Origin: Skeletonema tropicum
Taxonomy: Eukaryota > Bacillariophyta > Thalassiosirophyceae > Thalassiosirales > Thalassiosiraceae
Reading direction: 5' to 3'
Assembly (NCBI GenBank): GCA_037178625.1
Contig: CM074143.1
Location: 1,426,001-1,490,000, forward strand
Length of the DNA stretch: 64,000 nucleotides
Of this stretch, positions 10,951-22,622 are shown one piece after another. Each line of letters begins with the position of its first letter. The first letter of the stretch is position 1. The notes under the pieces are model-generated. The model was not told the DNA's origin, searched no databases, and saw only the letters and a list, made by a program, of their open reading frames with translations. A program made the position numbers and the translations under genes.

Positions 10951-11670
10951 TATCGATAGTTATTTGAGTGCGGTGAGCTTGCTGTATTATGTCTCCACTG
11001 GATGTCTGACCCATTGATTTACCAACATCATCAACGCGATCGATGAATGGAAAATAGAAGTAGAGAGAGATGTCCATCTCTTCCAGTTCGCATATTTGCT
11101 CCCTTCTCGTTTTTGCGAACTCACCATTCACACAACTTACAAAAATCAACGCTCGAGCTGCACCCCAAGGTAAGAATTTGGCTCTAGCTAGGTTGGTACC
11201 AAGAGGGTAGAAGGAATCTGACAGCTAGAAGTAGCTTCAAGAGCAGTAAAGGAGGGGGTATGAAAATTTTGAAACAAGACTGAGATTTGGGGGATGATTT
11301 CGCACGGGTTTTCGCTCATTTACCATCTCTCGCCGATCAAATGCCGATAAAATGATGATAATTTTCTAGAGGAGTACTGTGTATTGTACCTCTCCAGCAG
11401 ATAGCAGTGGGAAATAACCTAAAGCCCCACACAGTGGGCAGTGGGTAACGTCTTGGGCGCTACAAGCTACAATACGTGTGCTGTGCCTATGCTAATTTTA
11501 TGTACTTTGCCTCTTCAACAGACGCCGTGCAATCTGCTGACAGTGTCCTCATTTTCGTAGATATCTGATAAAGTCTCTCTCTTTAGTGAGAGAGGAGGTG
11601 GTGTCGTCGGGCGTTGAGCATCATCATCGTCGTGTTCATCGCTCTACTTATCAATAATCATCGAAGAACA
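10951..11670. other. Divergent intergenic region between MYND gene and transporter gene
   Basis: About 720 bases shared as upstream DNA by two divergently oriented genes. I see no further gene. A pyrimidine/purine tract (TCTCTCTCTTTAGTGAGAGAGG, about 11573-11596) lies close to the transporter start. Confidence 0.4.
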
Positions 11671-14600
11671 ATGACGGACCAAGAAGTTCGAAAAGTAAAC
11701 GATGACTCCTCTGAATACGTTGCACCAATAATTGCATCATCGGCAGCATCTCCATCAGCTATAGAATTGCCAGAGGTCTCAAACCAAACATCGTTGCATC
11801 GTCGAATATCCGGAGCCAAACATTCCATGGACATGGACGACGATGAGCTTCAACGCCAGCTAGATACTGACTTCCATGACAAATCGCCGCCCCCAATAGT
11901 AACGAATCAGGAAATCACTCCCAACATTAAAAACAAACGCCGTCGACGCATCCGAACGAAATACATTCTCACCAGCACTCCCTCCAAATCGGAAAATATC
12001 AACGGCCAAAACAACAACAATACTAAACCAATCGAAGAGAAATTAGACACCTACAATGGTGTATTCCTCCCCTGCCTCGCACAAATCGTCGGAGTCATCT
12101 TCTTTCTGCGATTGCCCACCATCACCGGTCAAGCGGGAACGATTCACACCACCCTCATTGTTTTGGTGTGTGTTCTCAGCACGTTTGTAACATCGTTGTC
12201 GCTCAGTGCCATTGCCTCCAACGGGACCATTCAGGCAGGTGGACCATACTACATTATCAGTCGGACGCTCGGGGTGGAAATTGGGGGAGCACTCGGAATA
12301 TTATTTTATTTGGGAACGACATTGGGGGCGAGTATGCATGTTATGGGGGCAGTGGAGACCATGACACAGCGACATGGCAAACCGTATCAGTTGGATAACT
12401 TTGGGGTGTTTTTGAGTATTGTCGACACGGTGCCGAGTCAGGTGTGGAGTTTATTACTCATGTTTGCCATTGCAACGATTGTGAGTGTGGGGAGCAAGTA
12501 TGTGACGAGGGCGGCTAATTTCTTTTTGGGGGCGGTGGGATTGTCAATTTTATCCATCTTGGTGGGGGCGACGTTGTTTGCCGGTGGATGGTACGATGGG
12601 AGTTTGAGTGGGGAGGATCGTGTCTTTCATGATAATTTACATCCGAATTATCGGCCTGATTCGAATACGGGTGATACACCCACGTTTTGGGATTTGGTGG
12701 CGTTGTTTTATCCTGCCACGACGGGGATTTTGGCTGGGACGAATCGGAGTAGTAAGTTGGCCACACCGAATAAGTCCATTCCAACGGGGACTATTGGTGC
12801 GATTGGGGTGACTACATTGTTGTATGTATTCCAAACGTGGTTATTGGGGAGTGTCGTGAGCAATGAAATATTGATACACAACAAATTAGTCGTGGCGGCT
12901 ATTGCCTTTCCCAGTCCAGTTGTTGCCAAGGTCGGTGTTGTTACTGCATGTATTGGGGCAGCATTACAATGTATGGCGGGTGGGCCTCAACTCCTCGGCG
13001 CGATTGCTGCGGATGATGCCATACCATTCCTTAAATTCTTGACGAGGAAGAAACGACGACGAAATGATTTGATCAAGGCTACAAATACTAGAGGGGTTGA
13101 AATTTTAGGAGTGGAAGGGATTGGTATGTCGAGAAGTTTGGATAAGTGTGAACCTCTTAACGTCGACTTTGAGTCGGAGGCGTCAGAGAAGGTGGAGGCG
13201 GATAATTCAAAACGTGCTGTTTGGTTCAGTTGGGGCATAGCCTCGTTGGGCACACTGCTGGGAAACATTGACCACATTACGCCAATTCTGACAATGTTTT
13301 ATCTCATCATGTATGGTGGAATCAATTTTTGTTGCTTTCTACTGGCTTGGGTTGATTCTCCCGGTTTTCGTCCCCAATTCAAGTACTTTTCGAAGGGGAT
13401 TGCATTATTGGGCTTCTTGGTGTGTATCGGCCTTGCATTTGTCATCTCTTGGGAAATGGCCTCGCTTGCCTTGGTTCTTGTGTACGTGATATTCAAATAT
13501 ATTCGTTTGTCGGCTAACAATCGGTTAGAGGGAGGGGGGACATCTCCTGGAGCCGACTGGGGTGAAGTAATTGATTCAGTCAAGTATAAACTCACTACCG
13601 CAGTCTTGGCACGAGTAACGGGCAGCGAAAACTTTCATGCCAAGAACTGGATACCGCAGATTTTGACCGTCGTTGATACTGATGAAGGGGGCTACCCGTT
13701 GCAGTCGGAAGTGTTGGCGTTGGCTGCTCAATTACAAAAGGGTAGAGGCCTCAATGTGGTCATCTCAATCAAGGATGGCTCCTTCTTGGGCAATGGAGTA
13801 TTCGAAAAGTCGCTGCAATGTAAGACGACTTTGAAGAAGTTTATGGAAAAGGAGAGGCTGACTGTAAGTGACAAGTTTGGCAAACATATTATCATGTTTG
13901 AGAATACTGTTATTTGCGTGTACTAACAGAAACGTCAATCTTTATGAACATCACTCGTCATGCCAGGGATATGCAAAAGTAATTTTCAGCAATGAGAATT
14001 ACCCAGAAGCAGTATGGAATGCAGTGATGAACTCAGGTCTTGGCCCTGTCAGCCCCAATACGGTACTAGTTGGTTGGATTCCTGATTGGAGGAGAAAATT
14101 ATTGAAACGAGACGAAGATGACAGTACTTCTTCTTCGCAAAACGGCGCCAAAGCCCGTTCAGTTGAAGACTACGTCAACACATTGAAAGGATTAATCAAT
14201 ATGAGGCGAGTAGTTTGCATCCTAAAGGGCCTGTCATTCCCACAAGGTCGTGAAAAAATGCCGCGTGGATCCACCATAGACATTTACTGGGTGGTGGATG
14301 ATGGTGGTATCTGCTTATTGATGAGCTACATCCTTTCTAGGGGTGCAGTTTGGCGAGCTGGGGTGAAGATGCGAGTGTTTGTAGTACTGACTGACGCAGA
14401 TGAAAATCCTCGGGTTGTGGAACATGCAGTGGTGGACTTTCTACAACAGATGAGAATTAACGCCGTTGTTCTTACAGTCGATCTACAAAATGCTTCGTTG
14501 CAAGATGACTTTCGAGCAGACCCGTGGGATACCAATTGTCCTGCAGGCGCACCTAACCAAAGTGTAGGCGAAAAATTTGATCTTACGAAAGGGAATGATG

Positions 14601-15016
14601 ACGAATCGACCGTCGCCTCTTCGGTAGTATACTACGATGACCAGCCGACGCCATGTAGGAAGAGCGTACCATTCTGGCAAAATGCATGCATGCCATGCAA
14701 CTTGGAGTCTACGGTTGCATCTTTTCCGTCCGTGGGCAATATGCCATTATATAGTAGCCTTGAAAGAGAAGCGATGATTCGACAACAACAAGAACAGCAA
14801 CCTCGTTATCTCGCTATAGATACAGCAAAGAAATTCAACAATCTGATACGGCGACACAGCTCGCCAGCTAGTTTGGTGGTAACTCACTTGCCACTATTAC
14901 ACAAGGCAAATGAGACGTTAGATTTCATGGAGTATGTCGACACAATGATGAATCATATGGATAATGTTCTTTTGATCCTGGGTACGGGAGTTGAATATCT
15001 GACGACGGTCGCGTAA
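11671..15016 (+). CDS. SLC12-family cation-chloride cotransporter
   Basis: Two exons, join(11671..13863,13967..15016), phase 0, intron bounded by GTAAGT...TGCCAG (103 bases); protein 1080 residues, normal for the family. Start chosen at ATG 11671, the first ATG of the frame. A hydrophilic N-terminus of about 125 residues precedes a permease core starting Y-N-G-V-F-L-P-C and continuing with G-V-I-F-F-L-R, S-L-S-L-S-A-I-A-S-N-G, G-G-P-Y-Y-I-I-S-R and F-Y-P-A-T-T-G-I-L-A-G, the conserved blocks of KCC/NKCC transporters. About 12 hydrophobic helices are followed by a soluble C-terminal domain (N-W-I-P-Q-I-L-T-V and later L-V-V-T-H-L-P). It should move Cl- with K+ and/or Na+ across a membrane for volume or ion homeostasis. 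KCC versus NKCC type cannot be decided by eye. Confidence 0.88.
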
Positions 15017-15792
15017 GTCGTGACTGAGTTCCAGCGTGTTCAGCCAGAGGGCCGCCTGGAAGATGAGAGTGATATGAACATTGAATCCATTTACATAATT
15101 AGGAACTTCTTACTTACTTCTTTGATCGTAGTTAGTATCGACTATGTATTTGAGGATTGAGTGTGCAGGACAAAGTTTTGAGCGATCGGCGATATCGTTA
15201 TGCAGTTCTTCAGCACAGCGCTGATCAATCTTTTGGATGCTATGACCTAAATTTTTTGATGTGTCTGACGAAAAAGGATATGAATATGAGAAAATTGTTG
15301 ACTTTGAATTATCGATACTTCTCTGGCCATAACATAGAATCATCTATTGTGTCGTCAGCATTGAACTCAGCTTCGAACTTGACTTAACATCAATTGAGCA
15401 TTCACTACAATAACATGCACACCTTCTGCACCCAGGGAGGGCGGGCGGGGAGCCAAGTCGTCCACCGCACCGCACCTGCAAAATAAAACGAACCCGCATC
15501 CGCTTGTTGAAGTGCCAATATTTGTGGCGTCGCTGTCACAAAAGATTCTTTCCCGGCTGAGGTGTCAAACTCTAACTTACAGCCTGTCTCTTGCTTTACT
15601 TTTAACATCCATCGTTCCTTCATGAGGAGCGTCATCAACAACGTCACACGTATGCATAAAAGGTGATATTTGCACAACACAAATTCATTGCCTCATCATC
15701 ACGTGAACTTGATGAAACAAGGTCCGCACTGTGGTGATCAAAAGCAAGGAGGTTGGAAACACGACAAAGCAACAGCTACATAAGTTGCAAAA
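15017..15792. other. Intergenic region
   Basis: About 780 bases with no supported gene. Short open frames on both strands lack any recognisable domain. Confidence 0.4.
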
Positions 15793-17333
15793 ATGAAAGG
15801 GTGTGTGTCGACGCTCTTCGTGTTGGCTATGGCCAATGTTGCTCATGGCTTTACCACATCGTCCTCATCCGCTCGCCGATCGGTTGCCTCGCAGCTCGCG
15901 GTGTACAAGAATGGCGGGATGGACTCTTATGAAGCCCAATTGGCGGAAGCTGCCGAAGTTTTGGCTTCTGGATCTGGAGCTACTGCTCCTCCTCCCTCGC
16001 CCGTCAATGGTGCGGCCGCAACTGCTGCTGCTGCTCCATCTGTCGAAGATATTGCCGCTGCAATGCTCGCTTCCAGTCGTGCTGCGGTGACTGCTGCTCA
16101 GCCACCACCGCAGACAATTATCATTCGTGAGCCAAGTAGTAGCAAGGAAGAGAGTTCCAATGGATTGACAAGCATTGTGTCTGCTGGAATTGCTTTCGTT
16201 GGCTTGCCACTGTGGCTATTGCTGTCTTCCATGTTCTTCACCAACCAGCAACAACCTAGCGTGATGACGCCACCTCCACCTACAACTACCAGCGTCGCAG
16301 CGCCAAACGCTGGTGTGATGTCGCTCCCTTCCAATGTTGCGTCATCCCTGTCCGTCCCAACAGCCTCCAACACTGCCGGTGTCGTCGTATTATCCCAGCC
16401 TATCACCAAAGCTGAAGTACGCAACCTCTTCAACCTGTGGAACGATGCATTGGCCACCGGTGATCCTGCTACAGTTGCGAAGAGATATTCAAAGGAGGGC
16501 GTGTTGCTACCTACATTGTCTGATGTACCTCGTAATGACTTTGATAGTATCAAGGACTACTTCGTTCACTTTTTAGAGAAGAAACCGGATGGTAAAATCT
16601 TGGAGGGGGAGATCTTTGTCGGTAACAACTGGGCACAAGATGCTGGTATTTACGAGTTTACTTTTGCAGATGGAAGCAAGGTCAAGGCTCGCTACTCCTT
16701 CGTCTACGTCTACGAGAACGGTCAGTGGATGATTTCTCATCATCACTCCTCACTTATGCCTGAGGAGGTTGTGCGTCCAAAAGCCATTACCAAGGACGAA
16801 GTTAGGGGTTTGTTCAATCTGTGGAACGATGCATTGGCTACTGGTGATCCTCGACAGGTTGCCGCTCGTTACACCCAAGATGCAGTGCTTCTACCCACCC
16901 TCTCGGACAAGGCACGATACACCAGCGACGGTATTGCGGATTACTTTGTCCATTTCCTTGAGAAGAAGCCGGTTGGTAAAATCATCGAGGGGAACGTGAA
17001 GATTGGACCTAATTGGGCCCAAGATGCTGGTGAGTCAGTCCAGTGCAAAGGTGTATCCCAAAGTTTTCGATATCCTATTGGAGAATTTGCCCTTCTTGTT
17101 TATCTGTTACTTACGTATCACTTGTTTTTGCATCATTGAAACCTTCTTCATATCAATTTCAATATTTAGGTATTTACGAGTTCACATTCCAGGACGGTTC
17201 GGCAGTTCAAGGCCGCTACTCTTTCGTTTATGCATATGAAGGCGGTGAGTGGAAGATTAGCAATCATCACAGCTCTATTATGCCTGAAGGAGCAGTTGCT
17301 GCCATGAAGAAGGTTGCTGCGATGGATCGTTAG
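15793..17333 (+). CDS. Probable plastid-targeted protein with two SnoaL-like (NTF2-fold) domains
   Basis: Exons join(15793..17029,17170..17333), phase 1, GTGAGT...TTTAG intron of 140 bases; 466 residues. The N-terminus is a signal peptide (L-F-V-L-A-M-A-N-V-A-H-G) followed by F-T-T-S-S-S-S-A-R-R. A Phe at the cleavage site and a Ser/Arg-rich transit segment resemble a diatom bipartite plastid presequence. An Ala/Pro-rich linker leads to one membrane segment (about residues 126-147). Two near-identical domains follow, starting near residues 205 and 333, each with L-F-N-L-W-N-D-A-L-A-T-G-D-P, a Y-F-V-H-F-L-E-K-K-P block and F-V-Y-x-Y-E-x-G-x-W. This pattern fits SnoaL/CaMKII-association-like NTF2 folds. 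Intron position falls inside the second domain only. Enzymatic role unknown. Confidence 0.75.
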
Positions 17334-17901
17334 TTGTTATATATTACGCTGTTGCAAGGCAAGCACAGCTGCCTGATGAGATGCTGGTACCGTGAATTCG
17401 ATGTGTGACGTGTATGAAGGATAGGTAATGAGAATAACGAGAATTAGTTAAGTGCGTCATCATGCTAAAGCACCTAATCTGCCTAATGACATAATGAACT
17501 GGTATTAGTGTACTGTAGGAGTCAATTATTGAATACCGCTAGGTATCGTGTCACCACTGAAGTAGCGCTCAAGTTCCTCGTGAATTCGTTCTCTTCTTCT
17601 TTGATGGGATGCAGGAAGTAAATGACGCCATTTGACTGTCGAACAGCCGTGATGGAATGTTGTTAGAAATAATAAGGTGCATACATGAACATCATCTTCC
17701 TTATCGAGCGGTCTCTTCATTTAGTTGTTGGATTGTCGCTGCTTCTACCAGCCCAAGCAAGCTTGATCCTTGATCGATTGTCATAAGCAACTCACGTCGT
17801 ATCAATCAAATATTCTTCTTCGCTTCCGATTCTTTGCATTGAAATTCTTTCCGAGCACCTGCTGCAGCCATCAAAAAAGAAAGCAGACAAAAACATAAAC
17901 G
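17334..17901. other. Intergenic region
   Basis: About 570 bases without a supported gene; a 64-codon minus-strand frame at 17526-17720 has no recognisable feature. Confidence 0.4.
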
Positions 17902-19131
17902 ATGAATTTACAGCTTTCATACGTGGCTATTATTATTGCCGCTGCAATACTACTACCCATCACGGGCGCAGGGACAGCTCATCGGATAAAGCAGCGCAAC
18001 CATCGACATCACCACCGCGTTGATGGGCGCCAGATGATGTGCGGAAAGAGAGCTTACAAATTTGCAGAGACTCTAAATACTACATATGACAGTGGCGACA
18101 CTTACTATGGCGAGATAAACGGTGAAGGAAAGCGACATGGTAAAGGTATTTACCGCTGGTTATCTGGCGAGACTTATCGAGGAGAGTGGAAGGATGATGA
18201 TCAACATGGATTTGGGGAGTGGAAATACGCTGACGGTAAGAGCAGATACAAGGGTGAGTGGTACAATGGGATAGAACATGGATTAGGCATTTACATAGGA
18301 GAAAACGGCGACCATTACGAGGGTGATTTCAGAGATGGAGCCATGCACGGAAATGGCACTCTTAAGTATGCTAAAAGCGGTGCCACGTACACTGGAGGAT
18401 ACTTGAATAATCAGAGGAGCGGTTACGGTATTTACGTGTGGAAAAGCGGTGAGACGTATCACGGAGAGTGGAAACATGATAAACGAAACGGTGAAGGCCT
18501 ACAAACAAGTAAGTGGAGCATCTATACGTATCGAGGTCCTTGGCGTGATGATAAGAAGCATGGTTGGGGCATTGAAACGTGGTATGGGACCTTTCTGGTG
18601 TGCGAAGGAGAATGGAATGATGGGAACCCACCGCCGCGAGGCAAGTGTATCTGCAGGTTGGAGTGGCTGCAAAGGTTTGTACGAATTACCTGGAATGAAC
18701 TTGTCGAACACTTCATGATAATCATCATCATCTTAGGATTTTGGTTGCATCGCAACCAAAAGCCCAGTGCTTGTTTGAGAAAGGAGCCTTCATTTCAAGC
18801 ATTTTTAGGTCGGAAGAAGAGCAAAGATCCCCTAGATGAAGAGCTCGTTGTAGAGTTGGACCAAGACTACATCTTGTGTGGGATTTGTTACGAACCTTTC
18901 ACTACAGACATGAACAGTACGAATCCAAGAACTCGGGAGATGTTGCCTGTCATGGGTTCATGTGGGCACTATTTCTGTCACGGTTGTACCATTCGTTGGA
19001 AAGACACTGTGGCTGGACGCAATTGCGCATGCCCGAAGTGCATGAAGGCAAATCAATTTGATTTCCTCAATCCCATTTACCACAGAATGCTGATTGATTT
19101 GCTGCAACGTGCACGCCCAGTAAAAAAGTGA
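17902..19131 (+). CDS. MORN-repeat membrane protein with C-terminal RING finger
   Basis: Single-exon, 409 residues, ATG preceded by AAAACATAAACG. An N-terminal hydrophobic stretch (about residues 6-25) is a signal peptide or anchor. Residues about 65-250 contain seven MORN-type repeats of the pattern G-x-x-Y-x-G-E-W-x-x-x-x-x-H-G-x-G. A second hydrophobic span (I-I-I-I-I-L-G-F-W-L, about 272-282) is followed by a RING-type finger near residues 326-385: C-G-I-C ... C-G-H-Y-F-C-H-G-C ... C-A-C-P-K-C. This suggests a membrane-anchored E3 ubiquitin ligase with a lipid- or protein-binding MORN sheet, a combination common in diatoms. The substrate is unknown. Confidence 0.8.
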   Translation: MNLQLSYVAIIIAAAILLPITGAGTAHRIKQRNHRHHHRVDGRQMMCGKRAYKFAETLNTTYDSGDTYYGEINGEGKRHGKGIYRWLSGETYRGEWKDDDQHGFGEWKYADGKSRYKGEWYNGIEHGLGIYIGENGDHYEGDFRDGAMHGNGTLKYAKSGATYTGGYLNNQRSGYGIYVWKSGETYHGEWKHDKRNGEGLQTSKWSIYTYRGPWRDDKKHGWGIETWYGTFLVCEGEWNDGNPPPRGKCICRLEWLQRFVRITWNELVEHFMIIIIILGFWLHRNQKPSACLRKEPSFQAFLGRKKSKDPLDEELVVELDQDYILCGICYEPFTTDMNSTNPRTREMLPVMGSCGHYFCHGCTIRWKDTVAGRNCACPKCMKANQFDFLNPIYHRMLIDLLQRARPVKK

Positions 19132-19289
19132 GTATTGTCGATTCAGATTCATGTAAATGCAACTACTCTTCCTACATATCATAATTGAGAAAGTAAAAAA
19201 ACACTTTGGGACTGAAAATGACCTTGCATCTTGACTGACGGAAAGGCTTCTGAAAGGTTCCGGTTACCTCCCCTTCTTTGGATATAAAC

Positions 19290-19295
<6 letters not shown>

Positions 19296-19323
<28 letters not shown>
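19296..19323. repeat. (CT)14 microsatellite
   Basis: Uninterrupted CT dinucleotide run in the intergenic region between the MORN gene and the convergent Arg/Ser-rich gene. Confidence 0.9.
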
Positions 19324-19570
19324 AGAGTACCTCGACTCCTGCCCAGCATTTCCGCTCGAGCTTCGCAATGGCAAGATTAGTATATTTGGTTTACTTCGAA
19401 CTTTTTTAGATTTAGTAGGTAACGTTCTATGGCAATGAAGTAGCATAATGTTTATCTTGCACGCATGGCATAGCCATAGTGTTTTGTTCTACTTCATTAC
19501 ACACTATTATTTGCGACCCACCTTAATTTGAGCCAACTCTTTGCTAAGCACAAGCCATTTCTTCAAGAAA

Positions 19571-21365
19571 TTATGTGGAGCTTCGTCGTGATTCTTTTCT
19601 TTTTGGCCTTCCAAAAATATTCAAACTCTGCCCGAGCATTGCCTCACTGGGAGGTTGAGCATACAGCTTTTTGTACACATCTGGGTCGTCGTCGACGATT
19701 TTACTATTATGTCGCATCCAGATTACTTTTTCTACAGACCTACGTCTAGTTGGTCCATCACCACTCACCGACGATTCATCATTCATGCTAGCTAGGGCTA
19801 GGGGCATCGGTTTACTTTTTTTTTCGACTTGAGTCTTTTCAGCTGCCATGCTCTGCTGGAACATGCTAATCAGGGAAATGGATCCGCCACGCTTCTTTTT
19901 GTCATCGTCCTCTACCATTTCTCCCAAATCCTGCTCCTTATTCTTGGCGCTGAGCAACTTCTGCTTGATCTTAAGCAAGTCCATCGTGCCATCCTGAGAA
20001 GGACCCGACGAGGAGGCATGCCTACTAGGCACTCGAGCAAAGAGTTGGAGCGTTTTGGCAAATGCATTGGAACCACTACTGCATTCACTCAGACAACGCT
20101 GGTTCTGGCCAGATTCATCAGTATTTTTCTCGTAATCCTCGATGTGCCACTCTTCTTCTTCTCTCTTCACTTCATCAACATGTTCCTCTTGAATGGCATC
20201 ATTAGCACTTTTTCCAACCTCATTCGATTCACCAGCAACTTCTTTTTGAGCAGGAGACGGCCAAGTCATGAAGCCAGATTCAGAGATAAGTGAATCACTG
20301 AAGTTAGAGGATGAACCAAGACTGCTGGAGGAACTTCTACCTGACCATCGGTTTGATCCGAGTCGTGAGGAGCGTCGTCTTGATTGGCGGCGGACACTTC
20401 GTCGAGATGGTCGTCGACTGCTGCTGCTCTCTTGGGACGTTGGTGATGTCGTCTTATTCCCTTCTTCGTCTTCATCTCTTTTACCTTCAACAGATGCATC
20501 GTTCAGAATAAACCCATTGGTGCCAGCTACCCTCTCCATTCCCCTTCCACAACCACCAACTTTTTTCTCCTGAGGGGAAGGCCAATTCATGAAGCCATAA
20601 GAATCCACATAATCATCCAATTCTCCTTCTGATCGAATTGATCCGTCGAGGTTAGCTACAGACTCTCTTCCCTCTTCATCGTAGTTATCAAACTCTTCTT
20701 TCAACTGATCCAACTCATCCAAGGAAGCACAGCTTTGAATACTCTCATCTAGCACACAGCCACGTAGACTCTCGTCTAGAACTGCCAAACGTTGGCTAAC
20801 ACCAAAATCCATTATGTTCACACTCTCTCCAAAATCCATCACGTTCATAGAGCCTTTTGAAGTAGCGGAATCATTGAAGTTGAAGGATGATTGAAGACTG
20901 GTGGCGGAACTTCTGCCCGACCACCTGAGTGAGGAACGCCTTCTTGATGCACGGCGACTAGCTCGGCGGGATGGACGTCGATTGCTGCAGTAGCTTTCTA
21001 CTGACGCCCTCCTGCTTCCTTCTTCTAGTTTGATTAGCTCAGCAGCCGCTAGCATCGGATTACTGTGTTTACCATGAGGCCCAACGCCTCCAGAGCAGGA
21101 AGCATTGAGGATAGCAAGATTGGTGCTGCACCCAAGTCCACGCGTTTTTGCCTTCATTGCAGATCTGATATCTTTCCATTCTGCGTCTGGGTCTGTGAGG
21201 TGGCATTATTGAAGTTGAATTATCACTCATTAGATTGTACAAAACAAACCAAGTACTACAAACGCAATTTCCTACTTCGCACTCTAGAGTTGATTACTTA
21301 CCGTTCAAGACGGTTGTGAGCGACCGCATGAGGTGGCGAGGATCTTTCTGGTCGTTGTTCGTCAT
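19571..21365 (-). CDS. Arg/Ser-rich protein with duplicated 'RWSGRSS ... WPSP' modules
   Basis: Two exons, complement(join(19571..21192,21302..21365)), phase 1, intron GTAAGT...TCACAG of 109 bases; 561 residues. Exon 1 begins M-T-N-N-D-Q-K-D-P-R and its junction gives D-P-D-A-E-W-K-D-I-R. Two related modules occur, each an R-R-x-S-R-R array followed by R-W-S-G-R-S-S and S-x-x-x-F-N/S-D-S; the tetrapeptide W-P-S-P occurs twice. Acidic Asp/Glu-rich stretches lie between. The C-terminal tail D-D-P-D-V-Y-K-K-L-Y-A-Q-P-P-S-E-A-M is conserved in a second fragment at 22.2 kb. No enzyme domain is visible. RS-like arrays suggest a phosphorylated, intrinsically disordered protein; function unknown. Confidence 0.72.
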
Positions 21366-21587
21366 CGTCGAAGATTTATACAAATTCTTCTTGATATTGA
21401 TATGTAAGTAGTGGGGTGAATGGCTTGGCTGAATTATGCATGCATCGCATGCCAATGAATGAATGCAAATGACTGCCTACTTATGTCTCATGAGATGTTA
21501 GTTGTGAGCGTTGCAGTGGAGAACTAACTTCACGATTAGGAAGAAGACTGAGGTTGAGCTGAGTACCAAACTCTACAGAGGAACTCT

Positions 21588-22068
21588 CTAAAACTAGTCT
21601 GTCCATTTATGTGAGATTCTGTCCGGTTGAGATAAATTTATGGCCGTTCTGGCTCGGCCGATTTGGATGAAACCAAGCAAGCGCAAGTCGGCCACGGTGG
21701 TGTAGTAGAGGTCTGCATTGTCAGTTAGGACCATAGAAGCATGCATTTAAGGCACCATCGAGGACAGTGTCCCGTTGGGCGCGGCGTTAAGCGGCAAAAA
21801 GATGAGATGAATTGATTTTTCAAATATAATATTATCTCATCATCTCATCTCGCTCGACCCCAACGGGACACAGCCCTCGGTCTCCCAAACCATGCTGCGG
21901 CCCCAACCAAGTATGCAGACCTCTACTACATACAACAGCACCGCTTACTCCCTCTATCTTGGTTCCACTCAAATCGACCAAGAAGTCGCTCAAGAACGGC
22001 CATTCCGGAAATTCATCTCATCTCTTAACGGGACAGCCTTCTCACACAACGGTACAGACTAGTTTTAG
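21588..22068. mobile_element. Long imperfect palindrome (foldback-type element)
   Basis: Two arms of about 240 bases are reverse complements with gaps around a centre near 21828. Paired words include CTAAAACTAGTCTGT (21588) with ACAGACTAGTTTTAG (22054), GTAGTAGAGGTCTGCAT (21702) with ATGCAGACCTCTACTAC (21913), and GTGTCCCGTTGGG (21767) with CCCAACGGGACAC (21859). There is no coding capacity. This is a non-autonomous foldback or MITE-type element. I did not find an unambiguous target duplication, although GTACC lies outside both arms. Confidence 0.75.
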
Positions 22069-22237
22069 ACTGGTACCTAAGATTGATGATTTTCAAATAG
22101 AGAATGTCGTAACGATCAAGATACGACGCAATTGAGCCTTTGGCCTGTTAATAAGCCTCTGTTACTTGAACTCATGATGAAGAGTGCACGCAGAATACTG
22201 AAGTTACTTCCAGGGAACAGGGAACCACCGGTTACGA

Positions 22238-22332
22238 CTTCCAAAAACATTCAAATTCTGCCTGGGCATTGCCTCGCTTACTGGAGGTTGAGTAGGCTTT
22301 TCATATACATCTGGGTCGTCGTAGATTGTAAT
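22238..22332 (-). pseudogene. Fragment homologous to the C-terminus of the Arg/Ser-rich gene
   Basis: Read on the minus strand it encodes D-D-P-D-V-Y-E-K ... Q-P-P-V-S-E-A-M ... Q-N-L-N-V-F-G, closely matching the end of the protein at 19571-21365. Most differences leave the reading intact, so this is either an ageing paralogue fragment or the last exon of a gene whose remainder was displaced by the adjacent foldback element. No longer open frame surrounds it. A TAAA tetranucleotide run follows at about 22334-22353. Confidence 0.55.
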
Positions 22333-22622
22333 TAAATAAATAAATAAATAAATACAAAATTAATCAGATTAGATATCTACACGAGTATAATCTGGACCTG
22401 CTTAGGTACAATGTACGGTCTTTTACTGCCTCACGTTCCTAAATGATGCTAGACGTTACCTTATTTCTCTACTAACTGTACAAACATAATATAGTCTAGC
22501 GAGATACGATACTTCCCTTCTAAGTGATATTTCATCATACCTTTTCTTCAATCCCACGAACAACATAAAGCACAACTGAATATCCTGCTCCCTCTTCTAT
22601 CAAGGTCAAACAGCCACATATT

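Noticed and set aside
15405..15680. 91-codon minus-strand frame upstream of the SnoaL-like gene
   Set aside because: No recognisable motif and it lies where the neighbouring gene's promoter should be.
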